The notes beneath the pieces were generated by a model. It did not search any database. It had not been told where the DNA came from and saw only the letters and a list, made by a program, of their open reading frames with translations. The translations under genes and the position numbers were made by a program. From Streptomyces sp. NRRL B-1347 (GTDB lineage: Bacteria > Actinomycetota > Actinomycetes > Streptomycetales > Streptomycetaceae): DNA of 64,000 nt. The DNA is taken from NCBI RefSeq assembly GCF_000720325.1, contig NZ_JOJM01000006.1, positions 124,001 to 188,000 of the forward strand. The letters are read 5' to 3'. This document shows positions 1-8,166 of the stretch, in pieces; the first letter of the stretch is position 1; each line of letters opens with the position of its first letter.

Positions 1-22
1 CCCGGCACCTCCAGCCAGAGCG

Positions 23-286
23 GCGGCCTGCTTCACGCAGGCTGCGCGCCCGGCCTCTAAGGCTCCCCTCCAGGGCGAGACGGGTGTGGTGACCCTGGAG
101 GGGCAGAGGGGCTCCGGTCAGCCGCGGCGGTTTGCCGGAGCCCCGCACGGATTCAGCCACATATGGTGAGAGACTCGCCGCTTTCCTCCCGTAACTCGGA
201 AGCGGCGACGCGGCTCCAATCCTTGCTCCGCAAGGCCGGGGTAGGAGCCGCAGGAAGGGCCCGGCCTGGACTAGCCGGGCCCTTCC
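23..286 (+). ncRNA. Candidate structured RNA with terminator-like 3' hairpin
   Basis: Consecutive perfect or near-perfect hairpins fill this stretch: 23-31/37-45 (one G-T wobble), 65-75/93-103 (11 bp), 108-117/135-144 (10 bp), 176-183/200-207 (8 bp), 210-217/244-251 (8 bp) with a nested 221-225/231-235 stem, and 253-265/274-286 (13 bp, 8-nt loop). No reading frame here looks coding. The last stem is a convincing intrinsic terminator for a plus-strand transcript, so the run may be a non-coding RNA or the structured end of a transcript that begins upstream of the window. I do not recognise it as tmRNA, RNase P RNA, 6S or 6C RNA. Strand is inferred from the terminator position only. Confidence 0.4.
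253..286 (+). terminator. Strong 13-bp hairpin, probable terminator
   Basis: A perfect 13-bp inverted repeat (253-265/274-286) around an 8-base loop closes the run of hairpins. There is no T-tract, as is usual for terminators in high-GC actinobacteria. Confidence 0.5.
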
Positions 287-510
287 GCATGCCGCCCGAC
301 GCGCGCCGAGCGGTTGTGGGCGGCGGACGCGCCCCCTGCTGGGCGGGGCAGCCCGACGGTGCGGCGATACGTTTCAGCCACGCTGCGCCTGCGGTGAGCG
401 GCCGGGGCCGCTTCGGTGTTCAGATGCCCGGAACCGCAGGTGGCAGTGCCGGCATGCGGCTGCTGCTCCCGCGTGCTCCCGTGGGAGCACCAGCCCGGGG
501 TCGACGGGGC

Positions 511-540
511 TGAGACGGGCTGAGGCGGGCTGAGGCGGGG
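511..540. repeat. Three tandem copies of a 10-bp unit
   Basis: The unit TGAGRCGGGC is repeated three times in tandem, just before the tRNA-like remnant. Function unknown. Confidence 0.7.
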
Positions 541-551
541 AGATCTTGCCT

Positions 552-666
552 GGTCAGCGCTCTGACCTGCGGAACCGCTACGGTTCAAGTCCGGTTCCGG
601 GCACCTCCGCCACCCTCGACAGGGCGCGATCTTCAGGGAGTACCCGCAGGTCAGGAACCCCTACGG
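552..666 (+). other. tRNA-3'-end-like remnant, possible attachment-site scar
   Basis: The sequence at 580-612 looks like the T-arm and acceptor end of a tRNA: a GG-TTCAAGT-CC T-loop motif at 582-592 and CACCTCC-G-CCA at 602-612. The part between them is about six bases too long for a working tRNA, and no 5' half precedes it. Nearby are a 6-bp hairpin (552-557/562-567), a 7-bp stem (571-577/592-598) and a 13-bp imperfect direct repeat (571-583 and 654-666, one mismatch). The 9-mer GGCACCTCC also occurs at 4-12, where the window may begin with the last bases of a tRNA. tRNA 3' ends are common integration sites in Streptomyces, so this may be the scar of a lost element. No integrase gene is visible. 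Confidence 0.3.
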
Positions 667-685
667 CACCCCTACTGACAAGTCG

Positions 686-1041
686 TCAACTCCCGTCGGG
701 CACCGCACTCTTGATCACCCCGAACGGCGCTCCCGCCGGGTCGGGGAACATCACGAACCGGCCGATGCCTCGGCGTCGGCCGCCGGGACGACCACCGTGG
801 CCCCGGCCTCCGCGGCCCGCGCGAGCGAGGCGTCGACGTCGGCCACTTCGAAGTGCGGATGCCGCTCCGGCGTCGAGCCCGCGTCCGGATTCTCCCGCGG
901 CAGCTGCATAAGCCCGCCGTGGCTGTTCTCCTCGGAACCGCCCGCCGGGGTCAGGACGGTGTACGTCAGCTCCGGACTCATCTGAACGCCATTCGTCTGC
1001 CAGGAGAACACCGAGCCGTGGAAAGCCTTCGCCGCCGCCTC
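686..1041 (-). pseudogene. Truncated, frameshifted VOC/glyoxalase-family gene
   Basis: The minus strand encodes the body of a VOC (glyoxalase/bleomycin-resistance superfamily) domain, starting inside the fold at a segment like AAKAFHGSVFSWQ. No start codon or first beta-strand precedes this; upstream the frame runs straight into a dispersed intergenic repeat. Near 757-767 a one-base loss (GAG-GC where GAG-GGC is expected) shifts the frame. One reading stops at 751; the other continues with FPDPAGAPFG, typical of the end of these proteins, and stops at 686. Both lesions point to a decayed gene. Functional relatives are usually about 120 or 250 residues (one or two VOC domains). The function of the intact ancestor cannot be told. 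Confidence 0.65.
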
Positions 1042-1127
1042 CTCCTCAAACGCCGGACGGGCTGGATTTTCAGCCTCTCCGGCGTTTGCGGAGCGGGGTC
1101 TGGGGCGGAGCCCCGGTTCGGGAAGGG
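1042..1127. repeat. Dispersed intergenic repeat, family A copy 1
   Basis: This contains an inverted CAAACGCCGGA/TCCGGCGTTTG pair followed by a GGAGCGGGGTCTGGGGCGGAGCCCC-type stretch. About 55 bases from 1071 match, in inverse orientation, the copy at 14813-14871 with only a few changes. This type of element recurs between genes in Streptomyces chromosomes. Here it abuts the broken end of the VOC pseudogene and the leader of the hydroxylase gene. Confidence 0.7.
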
Positions 1128-1184
1128 GCGCCACCCACGAGGGCACCGTTGACACCCCGCCGGAGGCGGCCGGAGACTCCCCGG

Positions 1185-2369
1185 ATGCGGACGCAGGTGG
1201 GGATCATCGGGGCGGGCCCCGCGGGCCTGGTGCTCGCCCGGCTGCTGCACGGCGCGGGCATCGAGTCGGTCGTCGTCGAGGCCCGCGACCGGGCCTACGT
1301 GGAGGGCCGCCAGCGAGCCGGAATCCTGGAGCACGGCACCGCCGAGGTCCTGCGCGCGGCGGGCGCGGGGGAGCGCATGGACCGCGAGGGCCTGCGGCAC
1401 GACGGCATCGAGCTGCGCTTCGACCGCCGCAGGCACCGCGTCGACTTCCCGTCCCTGACCGGCGGCCGCTCCGTGATGGTGTACGCGCAGACCGAGGTGT
1501 GCAAGGACCTCATCGCCCTCCGGCTCCGGGACGGCGGCCCGCTGCTCTTCGGCGCCGAGGCCCTCGCCGTGGAGGGCGCGGACACCGACCGGCCGCGCGT
1601 CCGCTACCGCCACGAGGGCCGCGAGCGGACCCTGGAGTGCGCGTACGTCGCCGGGTGCGACGGCTTCTGGGGCGTGGCCCGCGCCGCCGTACCGGCCGCG
1701 GTCTCGCGGACGTACGAGCGCGCCTACCCCTACGGCTGGCTCGGCGTCCTCGCCGACGCGCCGCCGTCGCACGACGAGCTGGTCTACGCCCGCCACGACC
1801 GCGGCTTCGCGCTCCTCAGCCACCGCTCGCCCACGGTCTCCCGGCTCTACCTCCAGGTGCCCGCGGACACCGACCCCGCCGCCTGGAGCGACACGGAGGT
1901 CTGGGACGAGCTGGAGCGCCGCTGCGAGACCGACGACGGCCCGCGGCTCACCCGCGGGCCCCTCACCGCGAAGTCCGTCACGCCCATGCGCTCCTACGTG
2001 CACGAGCCGATGCGCCACGGGCGGCTCTTCCTCGCCGGGGACGCCGCGCACATCGTGCCGCCCACCGGCGCCAAGGGCCTCAACCTGGCCGTCGGCGACG
2101 TCGCCACCCTCGCCCGCGCCCTGGTCGCGCACGAGCGCACCGGCGACCCCGCGCTCCTCGACGCGTACTCCGCGACCTGTCTGCGCCGCGTCTGGCAGGC
2201 CGAGCGGTTCTCGAACGCGCTGACCTCCCTGCTGCACCGGCACCCGGACGCCACCCCCTTCGACGACCGCGTCCAGCTCGCCCAGCTCGACCGCGTCGCC
2301 ACCTCCCGGCCGGCCCGCGCGGACCTCGCCGAGGCCTATACGGGGCATCCCCTGGACGGCGTACTGTGA
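1185..2369 (+). CDS. pobA: 4-hydroxybenzoate 3-monooxygenase (PobA-type flavoprotein)
   Basis: This is a class A FAD-dependent aromatic hydroxylase of 394 residues, the usual PobA length. Family members convert 4-hydroxybenzoate to protocatechuate using NAD(P)H and O2 in the cytosol. Visible motifs are the FAD-binding GxGxxG at residues about 8-13 (GIIGAGPAGL), the DG motif (GCDG near 160) and the GD motif (LAGDAAHIVPPTGAKG near 285), which binds the FAD ribityl chain. The ATG at 1185 is chosen because the dinucleotide-binding strand begins right there; upstream in-frame codons fall in the dispersed repeat. It stands alone: no protocatechuate (pca) genes are in the window. Assignment as PobA rather than another class A hydroxylase rests on length and overall sequence. 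Confidence 0.85.
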   Translation: MRTQVGIIGAGPAGLVLARLLHGAGIESVVVEARDRAYVEGRQRAGILEHGTAEVLRAAGAGERMDREGLRHDGIELRFDRRRHRVDFPSLTGGRSVMVYAQTEVCKDLIALRLRDGGPLLFGAEALAVEGADTDRPRVRYRHEGRERTLECAYVAGCDGFWGVARAAVPAAVSRTYERAYPYGWLGVLADAPPSHDELVYARHDRGFALLSHRSPTVSRLYLQVPADTDPAAWSDTEVWDELERRCETDDGPRLTRGPLTAKSVTPMRSYVHEPMRHGRLFLAGDAAHIVPPTGAKGLNLAVGDVATLARALVAHERTGDPALLDAYSATCLRRVWQAERFSNALTSLLHRHPDATPFDDRVQLAQLDRVATSRPARADLAEAYTGHPLDGVL

Positions 2370-2573
2370 CCTGCGACACCACCCGATGGGGGGACCGCGG
2401 GCGGGCCGGGAACAGCGCGCCCGGTCCCGAGCGTTCTCCGGGCGAAGAGTAGGGACCAGACAGGGATCCCCCGCCACCTGGCGGGAAAGATCCTCCCCAA
2501 GCACTAGGCACTTCCTTTTGCCTACGCATTACTCTTGAACCAAAGCCACGCACGGTGGCCATGGAGGAGTGAG

Positions 2574-3488
2574 ATGAGGAGCAGCAACCCGGTCTTCTCG
2601 CGACGGGGGTTCAGCCGCGACAACGGCTATGCGGGCTTCAACGCGCAGCCGCAGGCCGGGGGCCCCGCAGTCGCGACCCAGGGCAACCCGTACGCCCCGG
2701 GCAACCCGTACGCGGGCCAGCAGGCCCCCACCAACCCGTACGCCGCGAACCCGTACGGCCAGCAGGACCTCCAGGGCGCCCCGCCGCAGGCCCCGGTGAC
2801 CACCGGCCGCATGACGATGGACGACGTCGTCATGCGCACGGCCACCACGCTCGGCGTCCTCGTCGTCACGGCCGCGCTCGCCTGGGCGCTGCTGCCCGTC
2901 GACGACGCGAACATCAGCAAGTCGTACGGCATCGCGATCGGCGCCGGCCTCGTGGCGATGGTCCTGGGCTTCGTCCAGGCCTTCAAGCGCAAGGCGTCCC
3001 CGCCGCTGATCCTGGCGTACGCCGCCCTGGAAGGCGTCTTCCTCGGCGTCGTCTCCAGCGTCGTCGACAACCGCATCGCGAGCGGCGCGGCCATGCAGGC
3101 CGTGCTCGGCACGATGGCCGTCTTCCTCGCCGTCCTGGTGGCGTACAAGGCGGGCTGGATCCGCGTCAACCGCCGCTTCTACGGCTTCGTGATGGCCGCG
3201 GCCCTCGGCTTCGTGCTCCTGATGGCGGTGAACCTGCTGTTCTCCGTCTTCGGCGGCGGTGACGGCCTCGGCTTCCGCAGCGGCGGCCTCGGCATCATGT
3301 TCGGCATCATCGGCGTGCTGCTCGGCGCGTGCTTCCTGGCCCTGGACTTCAAGCAGGTCGAGGACGGCATCGCGTACGGCGCCCCGCGCGAGGAGGCCTG
3401 GCTCGCCGCCTTCGGCCTCACGATGACGCTGGTCTGGATCTACCTGGAGTTCCTGCGCCTGATCGCGATCCTGCAGGGGAACGACTGA
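2574..3488 (+). CDS. BI-1/YccA-family integral membrane protein
   Basis: This 304-residue protein has a soluble N-terminal 80 residues rich in Asn-Pro-Tyr repeats (NPYAPGNPYAG and similar), then about seven hydrophobic helices typical of the Bax inhibitor-1/YccA (UPF0005) family. Relatives are proposed to be pH-sensitive cation leak channels or to interact with membrane proteases; the function in actinobacteria is unknown. The ATG at 2574 has a good GGAGG ribosome site ending six bases upstream, which decides against the TTG 39 bases earlier. It is transcribed alone and is followed by a strong terminator hairpin. Confidence 0.85.
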   Translation: MRSSNPVFSRRGFSRDNGYAGFNAQPQAGGPAVATQGNPYAPGNPYAGQQAPTNPYAANPYGQQDLQGAPPQAPVTTGRMTMDDVVMRTATTLGVLVVTAALAWALLPVDDANISKSYGIAIGAGLVAMVLGFVQAFKRKASPPLILAYAALEGVFLGVVSSVVDNRIASGAAMQAVLGTMAVFLAVLVAYKAGWIRVNRRFYGFVMAAALGFVLLMAVNLLFSVFGGGDGLGFRSGGLGIMFGIIGVLLGACFLALDFKQVEDGIAYGAPREEAWLAAFGLTMTLVWIYLEFLRLIAILQGND

Positions 3489-3540
3489 GCATCGCCGACC
3501 GGCCGGTGACCCCACCGGCCAGTCGGCGCCACAGCGGCCG

Positions 3541-3572
3541 AAGGGCCCGCGGATCACGGTCCGCGGGCCCTT
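3541..3572 (+). terminator. Terminator after the BI-1 gene
   Basis: A perfect 12-bp inverted repeat (AAGGGCCCGCGG, 8-base loop) ends in TT, 53 bases after the stop codon. Confidence 0.75.
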
Positions 3573-3654
3573 CGTCGTGTCGTGGTGGGGATCGGAATCG
3601 GGGGAACTCGGGGGGAACTGCTCGGGGGTTCTCTCGGGGAACTGCGGGTGCCGG

Positions 3655-3885
3655 TCAGCCCAGTTTGCGCGCGGCGCGCCTGAGGTCGTATTCGTGGATG
3701 ATCGCCTTGGCGTGGCCGTAGGCCAGATTGTGCTCGCCGCGGAGCCAGCTGACCTTCTCCTCGAATCGGAAGAGGGAAGGGCCCTCGTCGACGGTACGCA
3801 GCCAGTCGGAGACTTCACGACCGGTGCAGTGGGGGATGCGAGCGAGCAGATTCCGGTGGGTCTCCTCGGAGAAGACTTGGGACAT
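3655..3885 (-). CDS. DUF4287 small protein
   Basis: A 76-residue protein with the DUF4287 signature: HCTGREVSDWLRT, then RFEEKVSWLR and LAYGHAKAIIHEYD. The family is widespread in actinobacteria and its function is unknown. The sequence is soluble and helical, with no export signal. The start is placed at the ATG where the conserved domain begins; the open frame upstream reads through intergenic sequence. It is convergent with the BI-1 gene and divergent from the next small gene. The sequence just past its stop (3601-3650) contains three short GGGGAACT-type repeats. Confidence 0.8.
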   Translation of the reverse strand: MSQVFSEETHRNLLARIPHCTGREVSDWLRTVDEGPSLFRFEEKVSWLRGEHNLAYGHAKAIIHEYDLRRAARKLG

Positions 3886-3949
3886 CGGCGCCTCCGGACG
3901 CGTTCGATGTGGTCCGTCCTTCACGCCACCGTGCCTGAGCGTTCGGACA

Positions 3950-3980
3950 TTGGCAACAGTCCCGGCTCGGCGCATAGGGT
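3950..3980 (+). promoter_or_regulatory. Putative leaderless promoter for the 3987 gene
   Basis: TTGGCA at 3950-3955 and TAGGGT at 3975-3980 are separated by 19 bases. The -10 box ends six bases before the GTG start codon and no ribosome site is seen, so transcription would begin at or next to the start codon. Confidence 0.45.
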
Positions 3981-3986
3981 CGCGGT

Positions 3987-4298
3987 GTGCTCGATACGAC
4001 GCCTTTGATCGCCGCCGTGGACCGGTTCGCCGACCGGCTGCGGGCCGCGCCCCAGTCCCGCCTGCAGCGCGGCGCGGCCGCGGAAGCCCTGGCACTCGCC
4101 CGTGAGCTGGCGGTGCGCTCCCAGCTCAACGAGTCGCCGGAGGCCGAGCCCCGGCTGATGCCCGACGCCGGGATGTTCGCGGCCGCCGACCAAATCACCG
4201 TGGCCGGCCGTGACTTGGCGGTCGTCCTGCGGGACGAGGGGGAGCTGACGGAGGCGGTACGTCTGGTGGAGGAGGCGCTGACGCGGGCCGGGGTGTGA
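3987..4298 (+). CDS. Conserved small helical protein of unknown function
   Basis: A 103-residue, Ala/Arg/Leu-rich, apparently all-helical soluble protein. It has no signal peptide, membrane segment or motif that I can tie to a family. The GTG start lies six bases after a TAGGGT -10 box with no Shine-Dalgarno sequence, suggesting a leaderless mRNA. Third-position GC is normal for the chromosome, which supports a real gene. It is convergent with the downstream membrane-anchored protein. No function is proposed. Confidence 0.6.
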   Translation: MLDTTPLIAAVDRFADRLRAAPQSRLQRGAAAEALALARELAVRSQLNESPEAEPRLMPDAGMFAAADQITVAGRDLAVVLRDEGELTEAVRLVEEALTRAGV

Positions 4299-4334
4299 CC
4301 GCGGCCGGGCGTTCGGCGGGGCTCGGACCGCTCC

Positions 4335-5147
4335 TCAGACCGAGGCGATGACGCGGTCCGCCAGGATGTAGACGTTCTCCGTACCGCACGCGAACGTCAG
4401 TGCGTACGCGCCCGAGACGCCGGAGCCGCCGAGCAGCACCGGGGCCCGGCCGTCGCGCAGGGCCGCGGCGAGCAGCTCCGCGGTCTCGCGGTGGCCGGGG
4501 GTCATGCACAGCGTCGTGCCGTCCGCGAAGACGTACACGTCGAGGGTGCCGAGCGGTCCCGGGCGGACGTCGGCGAGGGCGGTGCGGGCGTCGGCGAGCT
4601 CCTCAAGGCAGGCCACCGTGCGCTCGTGGTCGGTGTACGCGGGGGACTGCACCGGCACGAAGTCGGGGTGCGAGGGGTGGCGGCGGCGGGCCGCGGCCAG
4701 CTCGGCGGAGTCGCCCGCGAACTCGTCGGGGTCCGCGAAGGGCTCGACGACCGGTTCGAGACTGTCCGATTCCAGACCCGCCAGATCGGCCTGGCGCGGC
4801 AGGAACAGCTCGTCCGCGATGCTCTCCGGAAGGCCGCCGAGCAGCGAGGGGGCGTCCGCGATGTCACGGGCCTCCTGCGCGGCCCAGAACGCGCGCGCCT
4901 CGGCCAGCTCCCGCTCCCGCTCCTCGGCGAGGGCGTCGGCCACCGCGGCGCGTATCTCGTCGGTGTCCACCGTCGTGCGGGCGGCCGGCACCGTGGCGCG
5001 GCCGCCGGCCGTCGCGTGGCTCTCGGCGAGCTCGGTGCGCAGGTCGGTGATCTGCTGTCGCAGGCCCCGCACGGTGTGCAGGGACGCGGCACCCACGGCC
5101 GTGGCAGCGGCTGCGGAGAGCAGCAAGGCAAGACTCATGGCGCTCAC
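4335..5147 (-). CDS. Membrane-anchored coiled-coil protein, function unknown
   Basis: The 270-residue product begins with one hydrophobic helix (residues about 5-25). A predicted coiled coil (about 27-45 and 65-95, rich in Glu, Arg and Ala) follows, then a globular C-terminal half with a cluster of beta-strand-like segments near the end. This layout suggests a protein held to the inner face of the membrane by its N-terminus. I do not recognise the family. The GTG at 5147 has a GGGAG ribosome site seven bases upstream. An ATG nine bases later is a weaker alternative. It is convergent with the 3987 gene. Confidence 0.65.
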   Translation of the reverse strand: MSAMSLALLLSAAAATAVGAASLHTVRGLRQQITDLRTELAESHATAGGRATVPAARTTVDTDEIRAAVADALAEERERELAEARAFWAAQEARDIADAPSLLGGLPESIADELFLPRQADLAGLESDSLEPVVEPFADPDEFAGDSAELAAARRRHPSHPDFVPVQSPAYTDHERTVACLEELADARTALADVRPGPLGTLDVYVFADGTTLCMTPGHRETAELLAAALRDGRAPVLLGGSGVSGAYALTFACGTENVYILADRVIASV

Positions 5148-5295
5148 TGACGTACTCCCGGTTTCAAGTCGACCCCCGACTTACTACATCAGCTTGAAGC
5201 CTGCACCATCCCGCTGTCAGTGCATTACGTCACGAATTGGACAGGACTTTCGGCCCGGTGTTTATCGGCCGATCCGCGCTGACCTGGGCACATGC

Positions 5296-5332
5296 ATCTC
5301 CCCCAGGAGATTGGTCACATCCTGGGGGAGAT
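5296..5332 (-). terminator. 13-bp perfect inverted repeat downstream of the thiolase gene
   Basis: ATCTCCCCCAGGA (5296-5308) and its exact complement (5320-5332) flank an 11-base loop, about 85 bases past the thiolase stop. Near-identical GAGATTGG(G)TCAC sequences at 5307-5318 and 5328-5340 form a direct repeat overlapping it. A terminator of the minus-strand thiolase transcript is the simplest reading; an operator for the 5147 gene is possible. Confidence 0.45.
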
Positions 5333-5416
5333 TGGGTCACGAATGTGTGGAGGGGGCGGAGGTGCGGCCGTTTCCCGACTGGTGAGACGGCAGGGCCGCC
5401 GCGCGGGTTCCGCGCG

Positions 5417-6637
5417 TCAGCTGAGGCGCTCGATCACCATGGCCATGCCCTGGCCGCCGCCGACGCACATGGTCTCCAGGCCGAACTGCTTGTCGTGGAA
5501 CTGGAGGCTGTTGATCAGCGTGCCGGTGATGCGGGCGCCGGTCATGCCGAAGGGGTGGCCGACGGCGATCGCGCCGCCGTTGACGTTCAGCTTGTCGAGG
5601 TCGATGCCCAGGTCGCGGTAGGAGGGGATGACCTGGGCGGCGAAGGCCTCGTTGATCTCGACCAGGTCGATGTCGCCGATGCCGAGGCCGGCCCGCTGGA
5701 GGGCCTGCTTGCTGGCCTCGACCGGGCCCAGGCCCATGATCTCGGGGGAGAGCGCGGAGACGCCGGTCGACACGATCCGGGCCAGCGGGGTCAGGCCGAG
5801 CTCGCGGGCCTTGGTGTCGGACATGATCACGAGGGCCGCGGCGCCGTCGTTCAGGGGGCAGCAGTTGCCCGCCGTGACGAGCCCGTCCGGGCGGAAGACC
5901 GGCTTGAGGCCCGCCACGCCCTCCAGGGTGACGCCCGCGCGCGGGCCGTCGTCCTTGGCGACGACCGTGCCGTCGGGGAGCGTCACGGGGGTGATCTCGC
6001 GCTCCCAGAAGCCGTTCTTGAGGGCTTCCTCGGCGAGGTTCTGGGACCGTACGCCGAACTCGTCCATGTCCTGGCGGGTGACGCCCTTGAGCCGGGCGAG
6101 GTTCTCGGCGGTCTGGCCCATCGCGATGTACGCGTCCGGGACCAGGCCGTCCTCGCGGGGGTCGTGCCAGTCGGTGCCCGTCTGCTGGGCGCGCTCGGCG
6201 GTGCGGGCCTCGGCGTCGGCGAAGAGGGGGTTGTGGGTGTCGGGCAGGCCGTCGGACGTGCCCTTCACGGACCGCGACACCATCTCGACACCGGCCGAGA
6301 CGAAGACGTCGCCCTCGCCCGCCTTGATGGCGTGCAGCGCCATGCGGGACGTCTGAAGGGACGAGGAACAGTAACGGGTGATGGTGCAGCCCGGCAGGTG
6401 GTCCATGCCCATCTGCACGGCCACGATCCGGCCGAGGTTGTGGCCCTGCTCGCCGCCGGGCAGACCGCAGCCCAGCATCAGGTCGTCGATGTCCCGGGGG
6501 TCGAGCGCGGGGACCTTGGCGAGGGCGGCCTGGATGATCGTGGCGGTCAGGTCGTCGGGGCGGAGCTCCTTGAGCGACCCCTTGAAGGCACGGCCGATGG
6601 GGGAGCGGGCGGCGGAGACGATCACTGCTTCGGGCAT
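5417..6637 (-). CDS. Acetyl-CoA C-acyltransferase (thiolase)
   Basis: A 406-residue thiolase, full length for the degradative FadA type. It catalyses CoA-dependent cleavage (or formation) of 3-ketoacyl-CoA in the cytosol. The nucleophilic Cys is in YCSSSLQT (about residue 90), the catalytic His in VGHPFGMTG (about 360), and the second Cys in [10 protein letters not shown] near the C-terminus, so the catalytic set is complete. The ATG at 6637 is where the conserved strand ([15 protein letters not shown]) begins; the upstream frame lies in leader sequence. No second fatty-acid oxidation gene is adjacent, though an acyl-CoA dehydrogenase lies at 39.7 kb. Confidence 0.9.
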   Translation of the reverse strand: MPEAVIVSAARSPIGRAFKGSLKELRPDDLTATIIQAALAKVPALDPRDIDDLMLGCGLPGGEQGHNLGRIVAVQMGMDHLPGCTITRYCSSSLQTSRMALHAIKAGEGDVFVSAGVEMVSRSVKGTSDGLPDTHNPLFADAEARTAERAQQTGTDWHDPREDGLVPDAYIAMGQTAENLARLKGVTRQDMDEFGVRSQNLAEEALKNGFWEREITPVTLPDGTVVAKDDGPRAGVTLEGVAGLKPVFRPDGLVTAGNCCPLNDGAAALVIMSDTKARELGLTPLARIVSTGVSALSPEIMGLGPVEASKQALQRAGLGIGDIDLVEINEAFAAQVIPSYRDLGIDLDKLNVNGGAIAVGHPFGMTGARITGTLINSLQFHDKQFGLETMCVGGGQGMAMVIERLS

Positions 6638-6752
6638 CAGGGGGCTCCAGGGGTAACGGGCAGGGCTTAGAGGGAAGTTACCCGCACGTATAGCCGGGGT
6701 CACGGGATGGAGGCTGTGACGCGGACCGCACTTCTAAGCAACCGCTCAGCGT

Positions 6753-6868
6753 GGCGCCCCAAAAGGGCCGCGGGGAACGGATCCGCAGGCGATCGACGGT
6801 CGGCAGCGCCCGAAGGGGCGCGGGGAACTGCGCGCCCAGCCACAACGGATCCGCAGACGCCCGACGGC
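6753..6868. repeat. Dispersed intergenic repeat, family B, two tandem copies
   Basis: Two related units lie side by side between the thiolase and the SGNH hydrolase genes. Each has an AAGGGGCGCGGGGAAC-like core followed by CGGATCCGCAG and CGACGG. The element resembles GC-rich intergenic repeats seen widely in Streptomyces. Nothing else is recognisable in the 297-base gap 6638-6934. Confidence 0.6.
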
Positions 6869-6934
6869 CCTGTCGCGGCAATTCCAGCGAGCGCAGCCAA
6901 GGCAGGCGCGGCGCGGCGGCCGGGTGGCCCGCCG

Positions 6935-7948
6935 TCAGGTGATCGGCGCCGGGTCCGGGGCCTGGATCCGGCGGCGGCGCCTGCGCTTGAGGAGGGCGAA
7001 GGGGCCGCGCGGGCCGGAGGGCATTGCTCCGGTCACTTCCGTGCCGCCTTCGGAGGCGGCCTTCGCGGCCGCCCGGGCCACCGGCAGGAAGCCCTCGCGC
7101 CGCGACACGTCGGGGCGCTCCTCCTCCGGCCACAGGCCGAGCGCGGCGCAGAGCGTGGGCAGGACCGCCATCGCCGCCGTGGCGTACCCCTCGGCGGAGG
7201 GGTGGTAGTTGTCGGGCCCGAACAGCTCGCGGGGGTTCGCGGCGAACTCCGGGCCCAGCAGGTCCCCGAGCGACACCGTGCGGCCGCCCTGCTCGACCAC
7301 GCCGATCGTCTGCGCGGCGGCCAGCTGCCGCGACACCCGGCGGGCCAGCCACCGCAGCGGCTGGTAGACGGGCTCGATCGTGCCGAGGTCCGGACACGTG
7401 CCAACGACCACCTCGGCGCCCGCGGTGCGCAGCCTGCGCACCGCCGAGGAGAGCAGCCGCACCGACCGCGTCGGCGGCACCCGGTGCGTCACGTCGTTGG
7501 CCCCGATCATCACGACGCACACGTCGGGCAGCCAGCCCGTCTCGTCGGACAGGACCAGCGTCACCTGCCGGTCGAGGTCGTCGGACTGCGCCCCGGCCTT
7601 CGCCACCACCCGCAGGTCCACCGGCCGCTCGGCCACCGCGGCGAGCCCCGACGCGAGCAGCGCGGCGGGCGTCTGCCGGGCCCGGTGCACCCCGAGCCCC
7701 GCGGCCGTGGAGTCCCCGAGCATCGCGAACCGCAGCGGCTCCCCGCACTCCGCGCGGGCCGCGAACGCCGCCCCGTACCGGCCGTCGGCCCGCGGCGGGG
7801 TCCCGTGCCCGCCGTTGCCCACGGACCGCTTGGCCAGCTGCACCTCGGCGAGGACGATCCCGACCGTGGCCGCGCCGAGCAGCCCGATGCCTCCGCCGCC
7901 GTACGCCGCACCCGCGGCGATGCGCCGCGCCACCCTCGCCCTCGACAT
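6935..7948 (-). CDS. SGNH/GDSL-family hydrolase, membrane-anchored
   Basis: The 337-residue product has an N-terminal hydrophobic segment (about 10-35) after a basic stretch, then a GDSL-type esterase fold. Block I is FAMLGDSTAAGLG with the nucleophilic Ser, block III is GANDV, and block V is DNYHPSAEGY with the catalytic Asp and His. The C-terminus is strongly basic. Such proteins are lipases, esterases or deacetylases acting outside the membrane; the substrate is unknown. The ATG at 7948 is chosen; a GTG four codons upstream (7960) is possible. It is divergent from the cystathionine beta-synthase gene. Confidence 0.8.
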   Translation of the reverse strand: MSRARVARRIAAGAAYGGGGIGLLGAATVGIVLAEVQLAKRSVGNGGHGTPPRADGRYGAAFAARAECGEPLRFAMLGDSTAAGLGVHRARQTPAALLASGLAAVAERPVDLRVVAKAGAQSDDLDRQVTLVLSDETGWLPDVCVVMIGANDVTHRVPPTRSVRLLSSAVRRLRTAGAEVVVGTCPDLGTIEPVYQPLRWLARRVSRQLAAAQTIGVVEQGGRTVSLGDLLGPEFAANPRELFGPDNYHPSAEGYATAAMAVLPTLCAALGLWPEEERPDVSRREGFLPVARAAAKAASEGGTEVTGAMPSGPRGPFALLKRRRRRRIQAPDPAPIT

Positions 7949-8166
7949 CCCCGCTGTCACCTCTGCCAGGTCCTGTGGAGCCGTTCGTCCCTTACATCCA
8001 GTCATTGCCCCGTCGGGGCGGTCGGCCAATCGCGAGAGGAGGTGACTCGGGCAGATGGCCCCGTAGTCTGACGGTTACCGAAAACCGAAATACGAACACC
8101 TCGTGCGAGCAGCCATGCCCTCACGACGTCGCGCCCCGGATACCCGGCCGGATACACGGAGACAAC

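Noticed and set aside
23..286. tmRNA or RNase P RNA identity for the hairpin run
   Set aside because: No tag-peptide frame and none of the conserved RNase P segments could be found.
163..513. Reading frame across the hairpin region
   Set aside because: It runs through several perfect inverted repeats and its composition matches structured non-coding sequence.
978..2504. Long minus-strand frame opposite the PobA gene
   Set aside because: A shadow frame of the kind common in high-GC DNA; the plus-strand protein has full family motifs.
5237..6670. Long plus-strand frame opposite the thiolase gene
   Set aside because: Low-complexity Ala/Gly/Val/Asp translation with no motif; antisense shadow of a clear thiolase.
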